Shown here: in pieces, positions 5,285-11,381 of the stretch | Position numbering within the stretch: the first letter of the stretch is position 1 | Layout of the letters: each line of letters begins with the position of its first letter | DNA from: Candidatus Nanohaloarchaea archaeon | Lineage (GTDB): Archaea; EX4484-52; GLR71 | DNA length: 11,893 nt | Assembly (NCBI GenBank): GCA_030636885.1 | Contig: DAOVVY010000014.1 | Location: 1 to 11,893, forward strand | Direction: 5' to 3' | Program-made: the position numbers and the translations under genes | The notes under the pieces: model-generated | The model's input: the letters and a program-made list of their open reading frames with translations, nothing else | Told to the model about the DNA's origin: nothing | The model's database searches: none

Positions 5285-5349
5285 GGTTAAATGATGAACA
5301 TCGCGAGGTGAGCTGAATTTATGATGACTGATGGGCGAACTGATAACTC
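5284..5349 (+). ncRNA. Box C/D guide sRNA for 23S rRNA 2'-O-methylation
   Basis: All elements of an archaeal C/D sRNA are present in order: box C atgatga (5291-5297), box D' ctga (5313-5316), box C' atgatga (5321-5327) and box D ctga (5340-5343). A 6-bp terminal stem pairs gggtta (5284-5289) with taactc (5344-5349), one G-T pair included. The C'-to-D guide is exactly 12 nt (ctgatgggcgaa) and pairs with the archaeal 23S A-loop sequence uucgcccauua with one G-U. By the D+5 rule it would direct methylation of the C equivalent to about E. coli 2558. The D' guide is 15 nt; its cgaggtg matches cacctcg of the peptidyl-transferase ring, placing D'+5 at C2498. rRNA sequence and numbering are from memory. 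Such RNAs act with L7Ae, Nop5 and fibrillarin. Confidence 0.9.
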
Positions 5350-5352
5350 AAC

Positions 5353-5360
5353 TAATATAT
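5353..5360 (+). promoter_or_regulatory. TATA box of the HD-domain gene
   Basis: The sequence taatatat is centred 26-27 nt before the ATG at 5384, which predicts a leaderless mRNA. It begins three bases after the sRNA terminal stem ends, so the sRNA and the HD gene appear to be separate units. Confidence 0.6.
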
Positions 5361-5383
5361 ATTATCAAAGGTAAACAATTACT

Positions 5384-6007
5384 ATGGATGCGACCATTAC
5401 TGAAGATGAAGCTATTGAACTTTTAAAAACACAATTTGAACAATTTCGACCAGACTGGAAAGATGAGATAGTAAAACATTCCATCATTGTCAGGGATCTG
5501 TCGTTATTTCTTGCTAGATTTATCAAAGATAAGGTTGATGTTGATTTTCTTAGAAATGCGTGCATGTTGCATGATATAGGCTATGCTACCGCCAAAGAGA
5601 AGATACGGCACGGTGTGGTCGGTGCTGAATTCTTAAATTCTAAAGGTCTTGGACTATATGCTAACGCTTGCGAGAGGCATATCGGGATAGGTATCACTAA
5701 AGACGATGCTAAAAAACTTGGACTCGGAGACAAGGAACTTGTACCAGTGACAATTGAAGAGAAAATATTGTGCTATTGCGACAATCTTGATTTCTTTGAT
5801 AAGAAAACACGGTCGCATACAATTAAAGGTTCGGATGACGTTGCAGAACGGTTTGGAAAAGAACTGGGACAGGTCTATAAAATTAAGACTGAAAAATTTA
5901 ACAAGATGTTTGAAGATGCTGTCGGTAAGAATGGTATGCGCGAATTTCTTGAATTTGTAAAAGAATACAATCTGCGATTACGAGTTGGGTCGGAACTCAA
6001 TCCGTAG
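5384..6007 (+). CDS. HD-domain (HDIG-type) phosphohydrolase
   Basis: Protein of 207 aa with an HD metal-dependent phosphohydrolase fold. Metal-ligand positions are clear: H32 (V-K-H-S-I-I-V), H63-D64 (M-L-H-D-I-G-Y), H76 (I-R-H-G-V-V-G-A-E-F-L), H99 (C-E-R-H-I-G-I-G-I) and D133 (Y-C-D-N-L-D-F). The pattern resembles the archaeal uncharacterised HDIG family (TIGR00295-like). HD enzymes cleave nucleotides, cyclic dinucleotides or other phosphoesters; the substrate cannot be told here. A C-terminal helical extension (about 150-200) follows the domain. Its 3' end overlaps the convergent zinc-ribbon/Hsp20-like gene by 30 bp (5978-6007), so both share coding DNA at their C-termini. The start is supported by TATA spacing. 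Confidence 0.9.
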   Translation: MDATITEDEAIELLKTQFEQFRPDWKDEIVKHSIIVRDLSLFLARFIKDKVDVDFLRNACMLHDIGYATAKEKIRHGVVGAEFLNSKGLGLYANACERHIGIGITKDDAKKLGLGDKELVPVTIEEKILCYCDNLDFFDKKTRSHTIKGSDDVAERFGKELGQVYKIKTEKFNKMFEDAVGKNGMREFLEFVKEYNLRLRVGSELNP

Positions 6008-6700
6008 GACACCGTCCTTGAATTTCTTTGATATCAAAGTCCAGCCTTTTGGAATCTGCATAATTCTGAAATACATCTTTTTCTTGCCGATGGCTTTCAA
6101 TTCAATCGATGACGGAAGTACATGCACCATTATATCCTCTTCGGATTCTACATCGGGGAGTTCTATATCTATCACAATCTTGTCAGGCAGGCGTTTTATG
6201 TCGGTCTTTGGCTCTTCGGTTATGGATGGTATCTTTTTTTTGGGAAACTGTTCTTTTGGATGTTTTGGTATAACGGATATTTTTTCAGGTTCGGTAACTT
6301 CTTCTGGAATACTGACACCTTCCAGCCCTAAGTTCTTTCTGATCTCTTCCTCTAACTTTTTTTTGTCAATATCGCCGAAAGTCTTTATATCTACTTTAGG
6401 TTTCTGTCCGGTGCCACTCCTTATAGATACACTGAAACCGTTCCTTCTTATTTTTGGATCCTTTTCTGGATGTAAGTTGAATGCTTCAAAATCTTTTTCC
6501 AGACTATGGATATCATGTTCCATAAACTTGCTTATCTCATCAAACTGTTTCTTGAAAGAACCGAATAGGTTGTCCATAGGTATGTCTGAGGAAGGTCTTT
6601 TGAATTTTATCGGTTTTATTATTGATGACCCGCAGGATGGACAAAAATCCCAGTGTTCATCCACCTTTTTTCCGCACTTGTGACAATACAGTTCAACCAT
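5978..6700 (-). CDS. Zinc-ribbon protein with C-terminal Hsp20/alpha-crystallin-like domain
   Basis: Protein of 240 aa. The N-terminus is a zinc ribbon, C-H-K-C (C6, C9) and C-P-S-C-G (C20, C23). A charged, low-complexity middle (about 35-165) with many Lys, Glu and Pro follows. The C-terminus (about 170-238) has a strand pattern typical of the small heat-shock/CS fold: KIVIDIELPDV, DIMVHVLPSSIELKA, YFRIMQIPKGW, FKDGVLRIEF. It may be a chaperone-like adaptor, but its partner is unknown. It lies 24 bp downstream of the methyltransferase gene on the same strand with no good SD or well-placed TATA of its own, so co-transcription is likely. The last 30 bp overlap the convergent HD gene. Confidence 0.8.
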   Translation of the reverse strand: MVELYCHKCGKKVDEHWDFCPSCGSSIIKPIKFKRPSSDIPMDNLFGSFKKQFDEISKFMEHDIHSLEKDFEAFNLHPEKDPKIRRNGFSVSIRSGTGQKPKVDIKTFGDIDKKKLEEEIRKNLGLEGVSIPEEVTEPEKISVIPKHPKEQFPKKKIPSITEEPKTDIKRLPDKIVIDIELPDVESEEDIMVHVLPSSIELKAIGKKKMYFRIMQIPKGWTLISKKFKDGVLRIEFRPNS

Positions 6701-6724
6701 GTATATTATATGGGCAGATAAATA

Positions 6725-7369
6725 TTAATGTCTTTTGGATACTTCAACATAATAGTTCCCATGAGATTGAAATGCTGAAACTACAGTCAAATTTGCAGTT
6801 TTACAAAGAGATTCAAGTTCGCCGTCATTGAAAAGATGGTAGAAACGGTCATATTTACCATCCCATTTAAGGATTACGTCGCCATCTTCAGTCTTTATGT
6901 CTTTGAATTTTGGCTGGTTTAAGGCCCAGGCACTTATCAATGCTCGGCCATCTGATTTCATAAGGTCTTTTATTTCAGTAAGACTTCTTATACGCTCTTT
7001 CTCGGTCGGAAGATGATGGATTGCTGCGATGAACATAATCCTATCAAAAGATTCTGACTTAAAGGGAATATGAATTGCATCACACTGAACTAATGAAATG
7101 TCTTGTTTTTTTGTCTTTGATTTTGATTTAACTATATTTAACTGACCAATTGATATGTCTGAAGCAATAACTGTGAATCCTTTCTGAAGGGCATACAGTG
7201 AGTTTCGGCCATTGCCACAGCCAATATCTAGAAATAATGAAGAATCTGTGGCAGCACCTATGAAAATCTTGCATTCCTCCCACATATAACCTCTTGTTGC
7301 ATCGAAATGTTTTGCAATCTTGTCATAGGTTGCTTTTATATTTGATTTTATTGAACTGTCAGTTACCAT
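6725..7369 (-). CDS. Trm9/ALKBH8-like SAM-dependent methyltransferase
   Basis: Class I methyltransferase of 214 aa. Motif I is L-F-L-D-I-G-C-G-N-G-R-N (45-56), the acidic ribose-binding residue is D71 (V-I-A-S-D-I-S), and motif IV is in F-D-R-I-M-F-I-A-A-I-H-H-L-P-T. The T-Y-D-K-I-A-K-H-F-D-A-T-R opening, the A-I-H-H-L-P-T-E-K-E-R-I stretch and the late L-I-S-A-W-A are characteristic of the eukaryotic Trm9/ALKBH8 group, which methylates the carboxymethyl group on tRNA wobble uridine. In eukaryotes Trm9 needs Trm112; none is in this window. The exact archaeal substrate is inferred. It heads a two-gene unit with the zinc-ribbon/Hsp20-like gene. An agtgat SD lies three bases before the ATG. Confidence 0.85.
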   Translation of the reverse strand: MVTDSSIKSNIKATYDKIAKHFDATRGYMWEECKIFIGAATDSSLFLDIGCGNGRNSLYALQKGFTVIASDISIGQLNIVKSKSKTKKQDISLVQCDAIHIPFKSESFDRIMFIAAIHHLPTEKERIRSLTEIKDLMKSDGRALISAWALNQPKFKDIKTEDGDVILKWDGKYDRFYHLFNDGELESLCKTANLTVVSAFQSHGNYYVEVSKRH

Positions 7370-7391
7370 ACAATCACTTTTGTCAGAGATG

Positions 7392-7417
7392 AATTAATAT
7401 TTTTCTATTTTATAAAT
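7392..7417 (-). promoter_or_regulatory. Promoter region of the methyltransferase gene
   Basis: Two TATA-like runs are seen on the minus strand. The one at 7408-7417 (aatttataaa) predicts a leader of about 17 nt that contains the agtgat SD. The one at 7392-7400 (aatattaat) would give a leaderless mRNA. The SD favours the first. Confidence 0.45.
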
Positions 7418-7450
7418 TATCAGTCTTGATAAATGGGTATTAAGCATAAA

Positions 7451-7480
7451 GTTTAAAAAGCTTTGGTGTAAATTTAAGTT
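7451..7480 (+). promoter_or_regulatory. Promoter region of the MBF1 gene
   Basis: Two TATA-like elements, gtttaaaaag (7451-7460) and taaatttaag (about 7470-7479), predict starts near 7482 and 7500 and leaders of 35-53 nt. The only SD-like match is the weak gttgat four bases... just before the ATG at 7535. Confidence 0.4.
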
Positions 7481-7534
7481 AATCTCTTTCTATGAGACAC
7501 AAAACAAAATAAACAATAAGACGCTGTTGATTTA

Positions 7535-8074
7535 ATGGGAATATGTGATATTTGCGGAAAAACACGGGATACAAGACCGTCAAATCTTGAAGGTGCTGAT
7601 GTAGAGGCATGCTTCTCTTGTGTACCTGGACGAAAAGAAAAATCTAGATTTTCGGGCAATAGAAGAAATTCAAGGCCTGAAGGTCGAAAACGTTCAGAAC
7701 TACCGAAAGTTAATTTTGAGTTTGTTGATGATTACGGTACAATCATCAAGACTGCACGTGAGAAAGCAGACATAACACAGAAAGATTTCGGTGTGCAGTT
7801 AAATGAACACAGTTCAGTCATACAGAAGATTGAGCATGGTGATCTGAAGCCACGATTAGGTCTTGCAAAAAAGATTGAAAAAAAACTTAAGATCAGAATA
7901 ATCAAAAAGATTGAACAGCTTGATAAAGACGGCAATGTTGTCAATAATAAGAAACCTGAGGATTCTGACAGTAAGTTTGGTGATAAAGGTCGAGTTAGAC
8001 GAGATAGGTCTAAGCCTAGAGAAGCACTTACATACACACTTGCAGATGCTATCAAAATCAAGAAAAAGAAGTAA
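7535..8074 (+). CDS. MBF1-family transcription factor (zinc ribbon + HTH)
   Basis: Archaeal multiprotein-bridging factor 1 homologue of 179 aa. The N-terminal zinc ribbon has C4-x2-C7 (G-I-C-D-I-C-G-K) and C26-x2-C29 (A-C-F-S-C). A basic linker rich in Arg and Lys follows. A cro/C1-type helix-turn-helix spans about 66-125 (IIKTAREKADITQKDFGVQL, SSVIQKIEHGDLKPRLGLAKKIEKKL). The tail is Lys-rich. In eukaryotes MBF1 bridges TBP and activators; archaeal MBF1 has been linked to TBP or ribosome association, and the exact role is unsettled. It is monocistronic, with a strong T-run terminator after it and the argS promoter next. The Met-Gly-I-C start matches the usual short distance to the first cysteine pair. 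Confidence 0.92.
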   Translation: MGICDICGKTRDTRPSNLEGADVEACFSCVPGRKEKSRFSGNRRNSRPEGRKRSELPKVNFEFVDDYGTIIKTAREKADITQKDFGVQLNEHSSVIQKIEHGDLKPRLGLAKKIEKKLKIRIIKKIEQLDKDGNVVNNKKPEDSDSKFGDKGRVRRDRSKPREALTYTLADAIKIKKKK

Positions 8075-8090
8075 TTTCTTTTATCTTCTT

Positions 8091-8104
8091 ATTTTTTTTC
8101 TTTT
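8091..8104 (+). terminator. Poly-T terminator after MBF1
   Basis: Eight T, one C and four T (8092-8104) lie 17 bp after the MBF1 stop codon. U-rich runs alone end archaeal transcripts efficiently. This is the clearest such run in the window. Confidence 0.7.
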
Positions 8105-8119
8105 AAACATCCAACTTGT

Positions 8120-8133
8120 TTTAAATATATTTA
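8120..8133 (+). promoter_or_regulatory. TATA region of the argS-trm56 operon
   Basis: The run tttaaatatattta offers TATA boxes that predict starts between about 8150 and 8156, so the mRNA is leaderless or has a leader of only a few bases before the ATG at 8158. Confidence 0.55.
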
Positions 8134-8157
8134 TGCACAAAATGATAAGTGATAGTT

Positions 8158-9942
8158 ATGTACCTATATGAGGCTTGCGAAAAAGAGATTAATCTGATGC
8201 TTGAAAGTTGCGGAGTAAAAGACGCGAAAATAGAGATGCCTCCGAAAAATATTGATGCTGACTTCTCATATCCTTGCTTTTCATTGTCTAAGACCATGAA
8301 GAAAAAACCAGATGTGATTGCAAAAGAGTTCAAAGAAAAAATTGATAAAATTATTACCGATAAAAGTCTTGTCAAGAGATGCGAGGTTCTTGGTCCATAT
8401 CTAAATTTCTATATAGAGGATTTAAAAATTGCTGAAAAAGTCATCTCTGAGGTCTACAAGCTTAAAGGGCAATACGGCACAACTGATGAGGGTAAGGGTA
8501 AAAAGATAATCATTGAATATATATCCGCCAACCCCATACACCCATTGCATATCGGTTCTGCACGGAATGCTATCCTTGGCAAATCATTGACCAACACTTA
8601 TTCATTTATGAATTATGATGTCAAGTCGCATTATTACATGAATGATATCGGGTTGCAGGTCGCAAAGGTGGCTTTCGGGTACAGTAAACTTAAAGACAAA
8701 ACTGTTACTGGGCGACCTGACGTGTGGATGGGTAAATTATATGCAATCACGTCCGCCATAATTGCCGATGATACCGATATCAAAAAGGAACTTGAGACTA
8801 AATGGCCAGATATGTACGGCAAGCTTGATGAGGCATTGTCATCATTAACTGATATTGAGGGGCAGGTGAAGGCCATGCTCCAGAAGATTGAGGCAGGAGA
8901 CAAGAAGACTGCTGACCTGTTCAAAGAAGTCGGTAACCTGTGCACTGAAGGGTTCAAGGAGACATTCTCAAGAATGAATATCAGATTTGATTCTTATGAC
9001 TATGAGTCTATGTTTATCATAAACGGTGATGTCTACAAGGTCATCGATGCGCTCAAGAAGAAGAAAGTGCTCAAGAAGACGGATCAGGGTACGTGGATAA
9101 TTGACCTTGAAAAATATAAGATGCCGTCGACGGTCCTTGTCAGGTCTGATGATACCACACTTTACCTTACACGAGACATCGCATATTCCATCTGGAAATT
9201 TGAGGTTGAAAAGGCTGAAAGAGCGATAAACATCATCGCATCCGAACAGGAACTGCCACAGAAACAGTTGAACATGGCACTTAAGATACTTGACAAACCT
9301 TATGCTGACAACCTATACCATCTGTCATACGGGCTTGTCAACCTGCCAGGCATCAAGATGTCGGGGCGACGGGGACGATACATCACTTTCGATTATGTTC
9401 TGGACGAGGCTATCAAGAAGGCGTATGAGGTTGTTGATGAAAAGAATCATGGCCTATCTCAGAAAGAGAAAAAGACCATCTCTGAGATGGTGGGTAAAGG
9501 TGCGGTCATATATTCCATACTCAAAGTTGAGGCGCGCAAGAATGTCACCTTTGACATGGACGACGCACTGGACTTCAATGGCAATTCTGCACCATACATA
9601 CAGTATACTCATGCGCGCGCAAAAAGCATCATCAATAAGGCTGGAGGGGTCAAGAAATATGATTCCAACCTTCTTGTAACAGATAGTGAGCAGAGGGTGC
9701 TGAAACGTATCGCTGAATTTCCAACAATAGTCAAATCATGCAGCAAGAATGTGTCACCGCATGTAATCTGCAATTATCTTTTTGAATTGGCACAGGATTT
9801 CAATAATTTCTATAACTCGATGCCTGTCATCAAGGCTGATCCTGATGTCAGGAATGCGCGGCTTGCACTTGTTGATTCGGCTTCACAGGTGATAAAAAAT
9901 GGTCTTGCTCTTCTTGAGATTGAAGCGCCGGACAAGATGTAG
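8158..9942 (+). CDS. argS: Arginyl-tRNA synthetase
   Basis: Class I synthetase that charges tRNA-Arg with arginine, 594 aa, a normal length. I start at ATG 8158: agtgat (8148-8153) lies four bases upstream, and the alternative GTG at 8149 would place this SD inside the gene. Numbering from 8158, the N-terminal Add1-type domain covers about 1-100 (including DFSYPCFSLSK), the HIGH signature is HPLHIGSARN at 128-137, and the KMSKS equivalent is KMSGRRG at 400-406. Between them is L-Y-L-T-R-D-I-A-Y, typical of ArgRS. The C-terminal anticodon-binding DALR domain begins near DALDFNGNSAPYIQYTHARA. Codon use and GC content are typical of the core genes here. trm56 follows after six bases. Confidence 0.97.
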   Translation: MYLYEACEKEINLMLESCGVKDAKIEMPPKNIDADFSYPCFSLSKTMKKKPDVIAKEFKEKIDKIITDKSLVKRCEVLGPYLNFYIEDLKIAEKVISEVYKLKGQYGTTDEGKGKKIIIEYISANPIHPLHIGSARNAILGKSLTNTYSFMNYDVKSHYYMNDIGLQVAKVAFGYSKLKDKTVTGRPDVWMGKLYAITSAIIADDTDIKKELETKWPDMYGKLDEALSSLTDIEGQVKAMLQKIEAGDKKTADLFKEVGNLCTEGFKETFSRMNIRFDSYDYESMFIINGDVYKVIDALKKKKVLKKTDQGTWIIDLEKYKMPSTVLVRSDDTTLYLTRDIAYSIWKFEVEKAERAINIIASEQELPQKQLNMALKILDKPYADNLYHLSYGLVNLPGIKMSGRRGRYITFDYVLDEAIKKAYEVVDEKNHGLSQKEKKTISEMVGKGAVIYSILKVEARKNVTFDMDDALDFNGNSAPYIQYTHARAKSIINKAGGVKKYDSNLLVTDSEQRVLKRIAEFPTIVKSCSKNVSPHVICNYLFELAQDFNNFYNSMPVIKADPDVRNARLALVDSASQVIKNGLALLEIEAPDKM

Positions 9943-9948
9943 ATTGAT

Positions 9949-10479
9949 ATGATAACAGTACTTAGGATTGGGCACAGGCTTGGAAGAGATTCAAGGATTA
10001 CCACACATTGCGGTCTTGTGTCTCGGGCATTCGGCGCAAGCAAGATTATCCTTTCAGGTGACTATGACAAGAAGATTGTTGACAGCCTTTGCGGTGTTCG
10101 TGAGCAGTGGGGTGGTGACTTTGAGGTCGAGTATGACAAGCAGTTCATGAAGATCATTAAGAATTTCAAGAAAGATGGCGGTATTGTCGTGCACCTTACC
10201 ATGTACGGCATGAATCTGCCTGACAAGATCGGTGATATCAGAAAGGATGGCAAGGATAAGGATGTGCTTGTGATTGTCGGGTCACAGAAAGTTCCCGGTG
10301 AAGTGTATCAGCTTTCAGATTATAATGTCGCTGTCGGCAATACTCCGCATTCTGAGATCTCTGCGCTTGCGATATTTTTAGACAGGTTCTTTGAAGGCAG
10401 ACAGATCGAGAAGAAGATGAAAAAAGGTAAGATATCTATCATACCTCAAGAGAAAGGTAAGAAGACTGTTGAAGAGTGA
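9949..10479 (+). CDS. trm56: tRNA (cytidine(56)-2'-O)-methyltransferase
   Basis: Archaea-specific SPOUT-family enzyme of 176 aa that 2'-O-methylates C56 in the T-loop of tRNA, stabilising the elbow. The N-terminal signature V-L-R-I-G-H-R-L-G-R-D-S-R-I-T-T-H-C-G-L is diagnostic, with A-F-G-A-S-K-I-I-L-S-G after it. The SAM-binding trefoil-knot part is seen as VLVIVGSQKVPGEVY followed by YNVAVGNTPHSEISALAIFLDRF, where the knotted loops of SPOUT enzymes lie. The C-terminal tail is Lys-rich. It follows argS by six bases with no clear SD or promoter, so it is read from the argS transcript. Having both genes together puts charging and maturation of tRNA in one unit. Confidence 0.95.
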   Translation: MITVLRIGHRLGRDSRITTHCGLVSRAFGASKIILSGDYDKKIVDSLCGVREQWGGDFEVEYDKQFMKIIKNFKKDGGIVVHLTMYGMNLPDKIGDIRKDGKDKDVLVIVGSQKVPGEVYQLSDYNVAVGNTPHSEISALAIFLDRFFEGRQIEKKMKKGKISIIPQEKGKKTVEE

Positions 10480-10499
10480 AAATTAATTGTGGTGAGTGT

Positions 10500-10545
10500 T
10501 ATTATTTTATGAATAATACTATTTTGGTTAAAAATTACTTTTTTT
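10500..10545 (+). terminator. Terminator region of the argS-trm56 operon
   Basis: A 7-bp AT stem, tattatt (10500-10506) with aataata (10512-10518), is followed by a seven-T run at 10539-10545, about 60 bp after the trm56 stop. The T-run is the likelier terminating signal; the stem is AT-only and may be incidental. The rest of the gap up to the convergent gene (to 10598) shows nothing else. Confidence 0.55.
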
Positions 10546-10598
10546 AATTAATACGTCTTGTTTTGCGCATAAAATATCCTGAAAGATTAAGATTCTAA

Positions 10599-11324
10599 TT
10601 AATCATTTATTGCTGTAACTGGTAAATCTGAAGAAGTTTTACCATTATCCGTTGCAGTTATACCATAAGGTCCTGGCGATGCACCACGTAATGTTAAACT
10701 AGACGCAGACCGAACCACTCCAACACCACCTGAAATGCCATAAAGTTCTATGTGATCATTTTCTGTAACTAAAATATCTACATATCGTGTTCCAGAACTA
10801 ATACCACTTTTCTTATAACTATCAACTACAACTCCATTTTTTTTAAGAATCCCTTTGGTCCAACTATTCGATTGGGAGTTTCTAACATAATATGAAATTT
10901 TGACTGTGGATGAAATTGGGTTTAAATAATTAATTACAAATCCCCCTATTTTTACTTCAGAAGTTGGTAATAGTGTATTACTTCCAGAATTTGAATGTAA
11001 TGCTGTCGACCCTAATGAATATTCTTGGACAATATACATGTTTGAAACAGAGCCAGATAGATCATCTGCACTTGTCATCAAACTCCCATCAGAAAATACT
11101 ATCCCATTCTCAGAACCGCTTATTGAGATGTTTCCTGAATTAATGATTTTGTTTGTATCCATATCAAGATCCGCATCAACAAATAGTTCGGATATTGGAT
11201 GACCGACAATTGGCATTGTGGTTGCGGCGAATATGTTGCCCATTGCCAGAATCATGAAAGGTAGTGCTATAATAATCCCAGCCATCAAGAAATGTTTCTT
11301 TTCAAAGGTTATTGTGACGGACAT
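10599..11324 (-). CDS. Secreted or membrane-anchored Ser/Gly-rich hypothetical protein
   Basis: Protein of 241 aa. A basic start (E-K-K-H) precedes one hydrophobic helix (about 12-34, including MAGIIIALPFMILAMGNIFA), so it is exported or anchored with its bulk outside. Residues 38-75 (P-I-V-G-H-P-I-S-E-L-F-V-D, then D-L-D-M-D-T-N-K-I-I-N-S-G-N-I-S-I-S-G) form a stalk-like segment of a type seen in archaeal surface proteins. GIVFSDGSLMTSAD resembles the 'F-x-D-G-S/T' turn of phage tail-fibre and collar proteins. The rest is beta-rich, Ser- and Gly-rich, with no cysteine. The function is unknown; a cell-surface adhesin or pilin-like part is possible. AT-rich composition and lone position suggest an accessory gene. 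The start is supported by a TATA box. Confidence 0.78.
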   Translation of the reverse strand: MSVTITFEKKHFLMAGIIIALPFMILAMGNIFAATTMPIVGHPISELFVDADLDMDTNKIINSGNISISGSENGIVFSDGSLMTSADDLSGSVSNMYIVQEYSLGSTALHSNSGSNTLLPTSEVKIGGFVINYLNPISSTVKISYYVRNSQSNSWTKGILKKNGVVVDSYKKSGISSGTRYVDILVTENDHIELYGISGGVGVVRSASSLTLRGASPGPYGITATDNGKTSSDLPVTAIND

Positions 11325-11346
11325 AGTATGATATTATGTTTAGTAG

Positions 11347-11354
11347 TATATAAA
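11347..11354 (-). promoter_or_regulatory. TATA box of the secreted-protein gene
   Basis: A clear tttatata on the minus strand is centred 26-27 nt from the ATG at 11322-11324, so the mRNA should be leaderless. It lies in the 57-bp gap behind the TYW1 gene, showing that the two same-strand genes are separate units. Confidence 0.65.
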
Positions 11355-11381
11355 TTTAGTATGTTTGGCAATTATCCCTTA

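Noticed and set aside
5985..6683. A 232-codon plus-strand frame opposite the zinc-ribbon/Hsp20-like gene
   Set aside because: Ser/Phe/Ile-rich shadow of a gene with clear motifs on the other strand; no promoter or SD.
7492..7512. A six-codon frame (M-R-H-K-T-K) in the MBF1 leader
   Set aside because: No SD, very short, and likely to arise by chance in an A-rich leader.
8149..8157. GTG at 8149 as the argS start
   Set aside because: It adds three residues, overlaps the agtgat SD of the ATG at 8158, and is a weaker codon. A leaderless start at GTG cannot be fully excluded.
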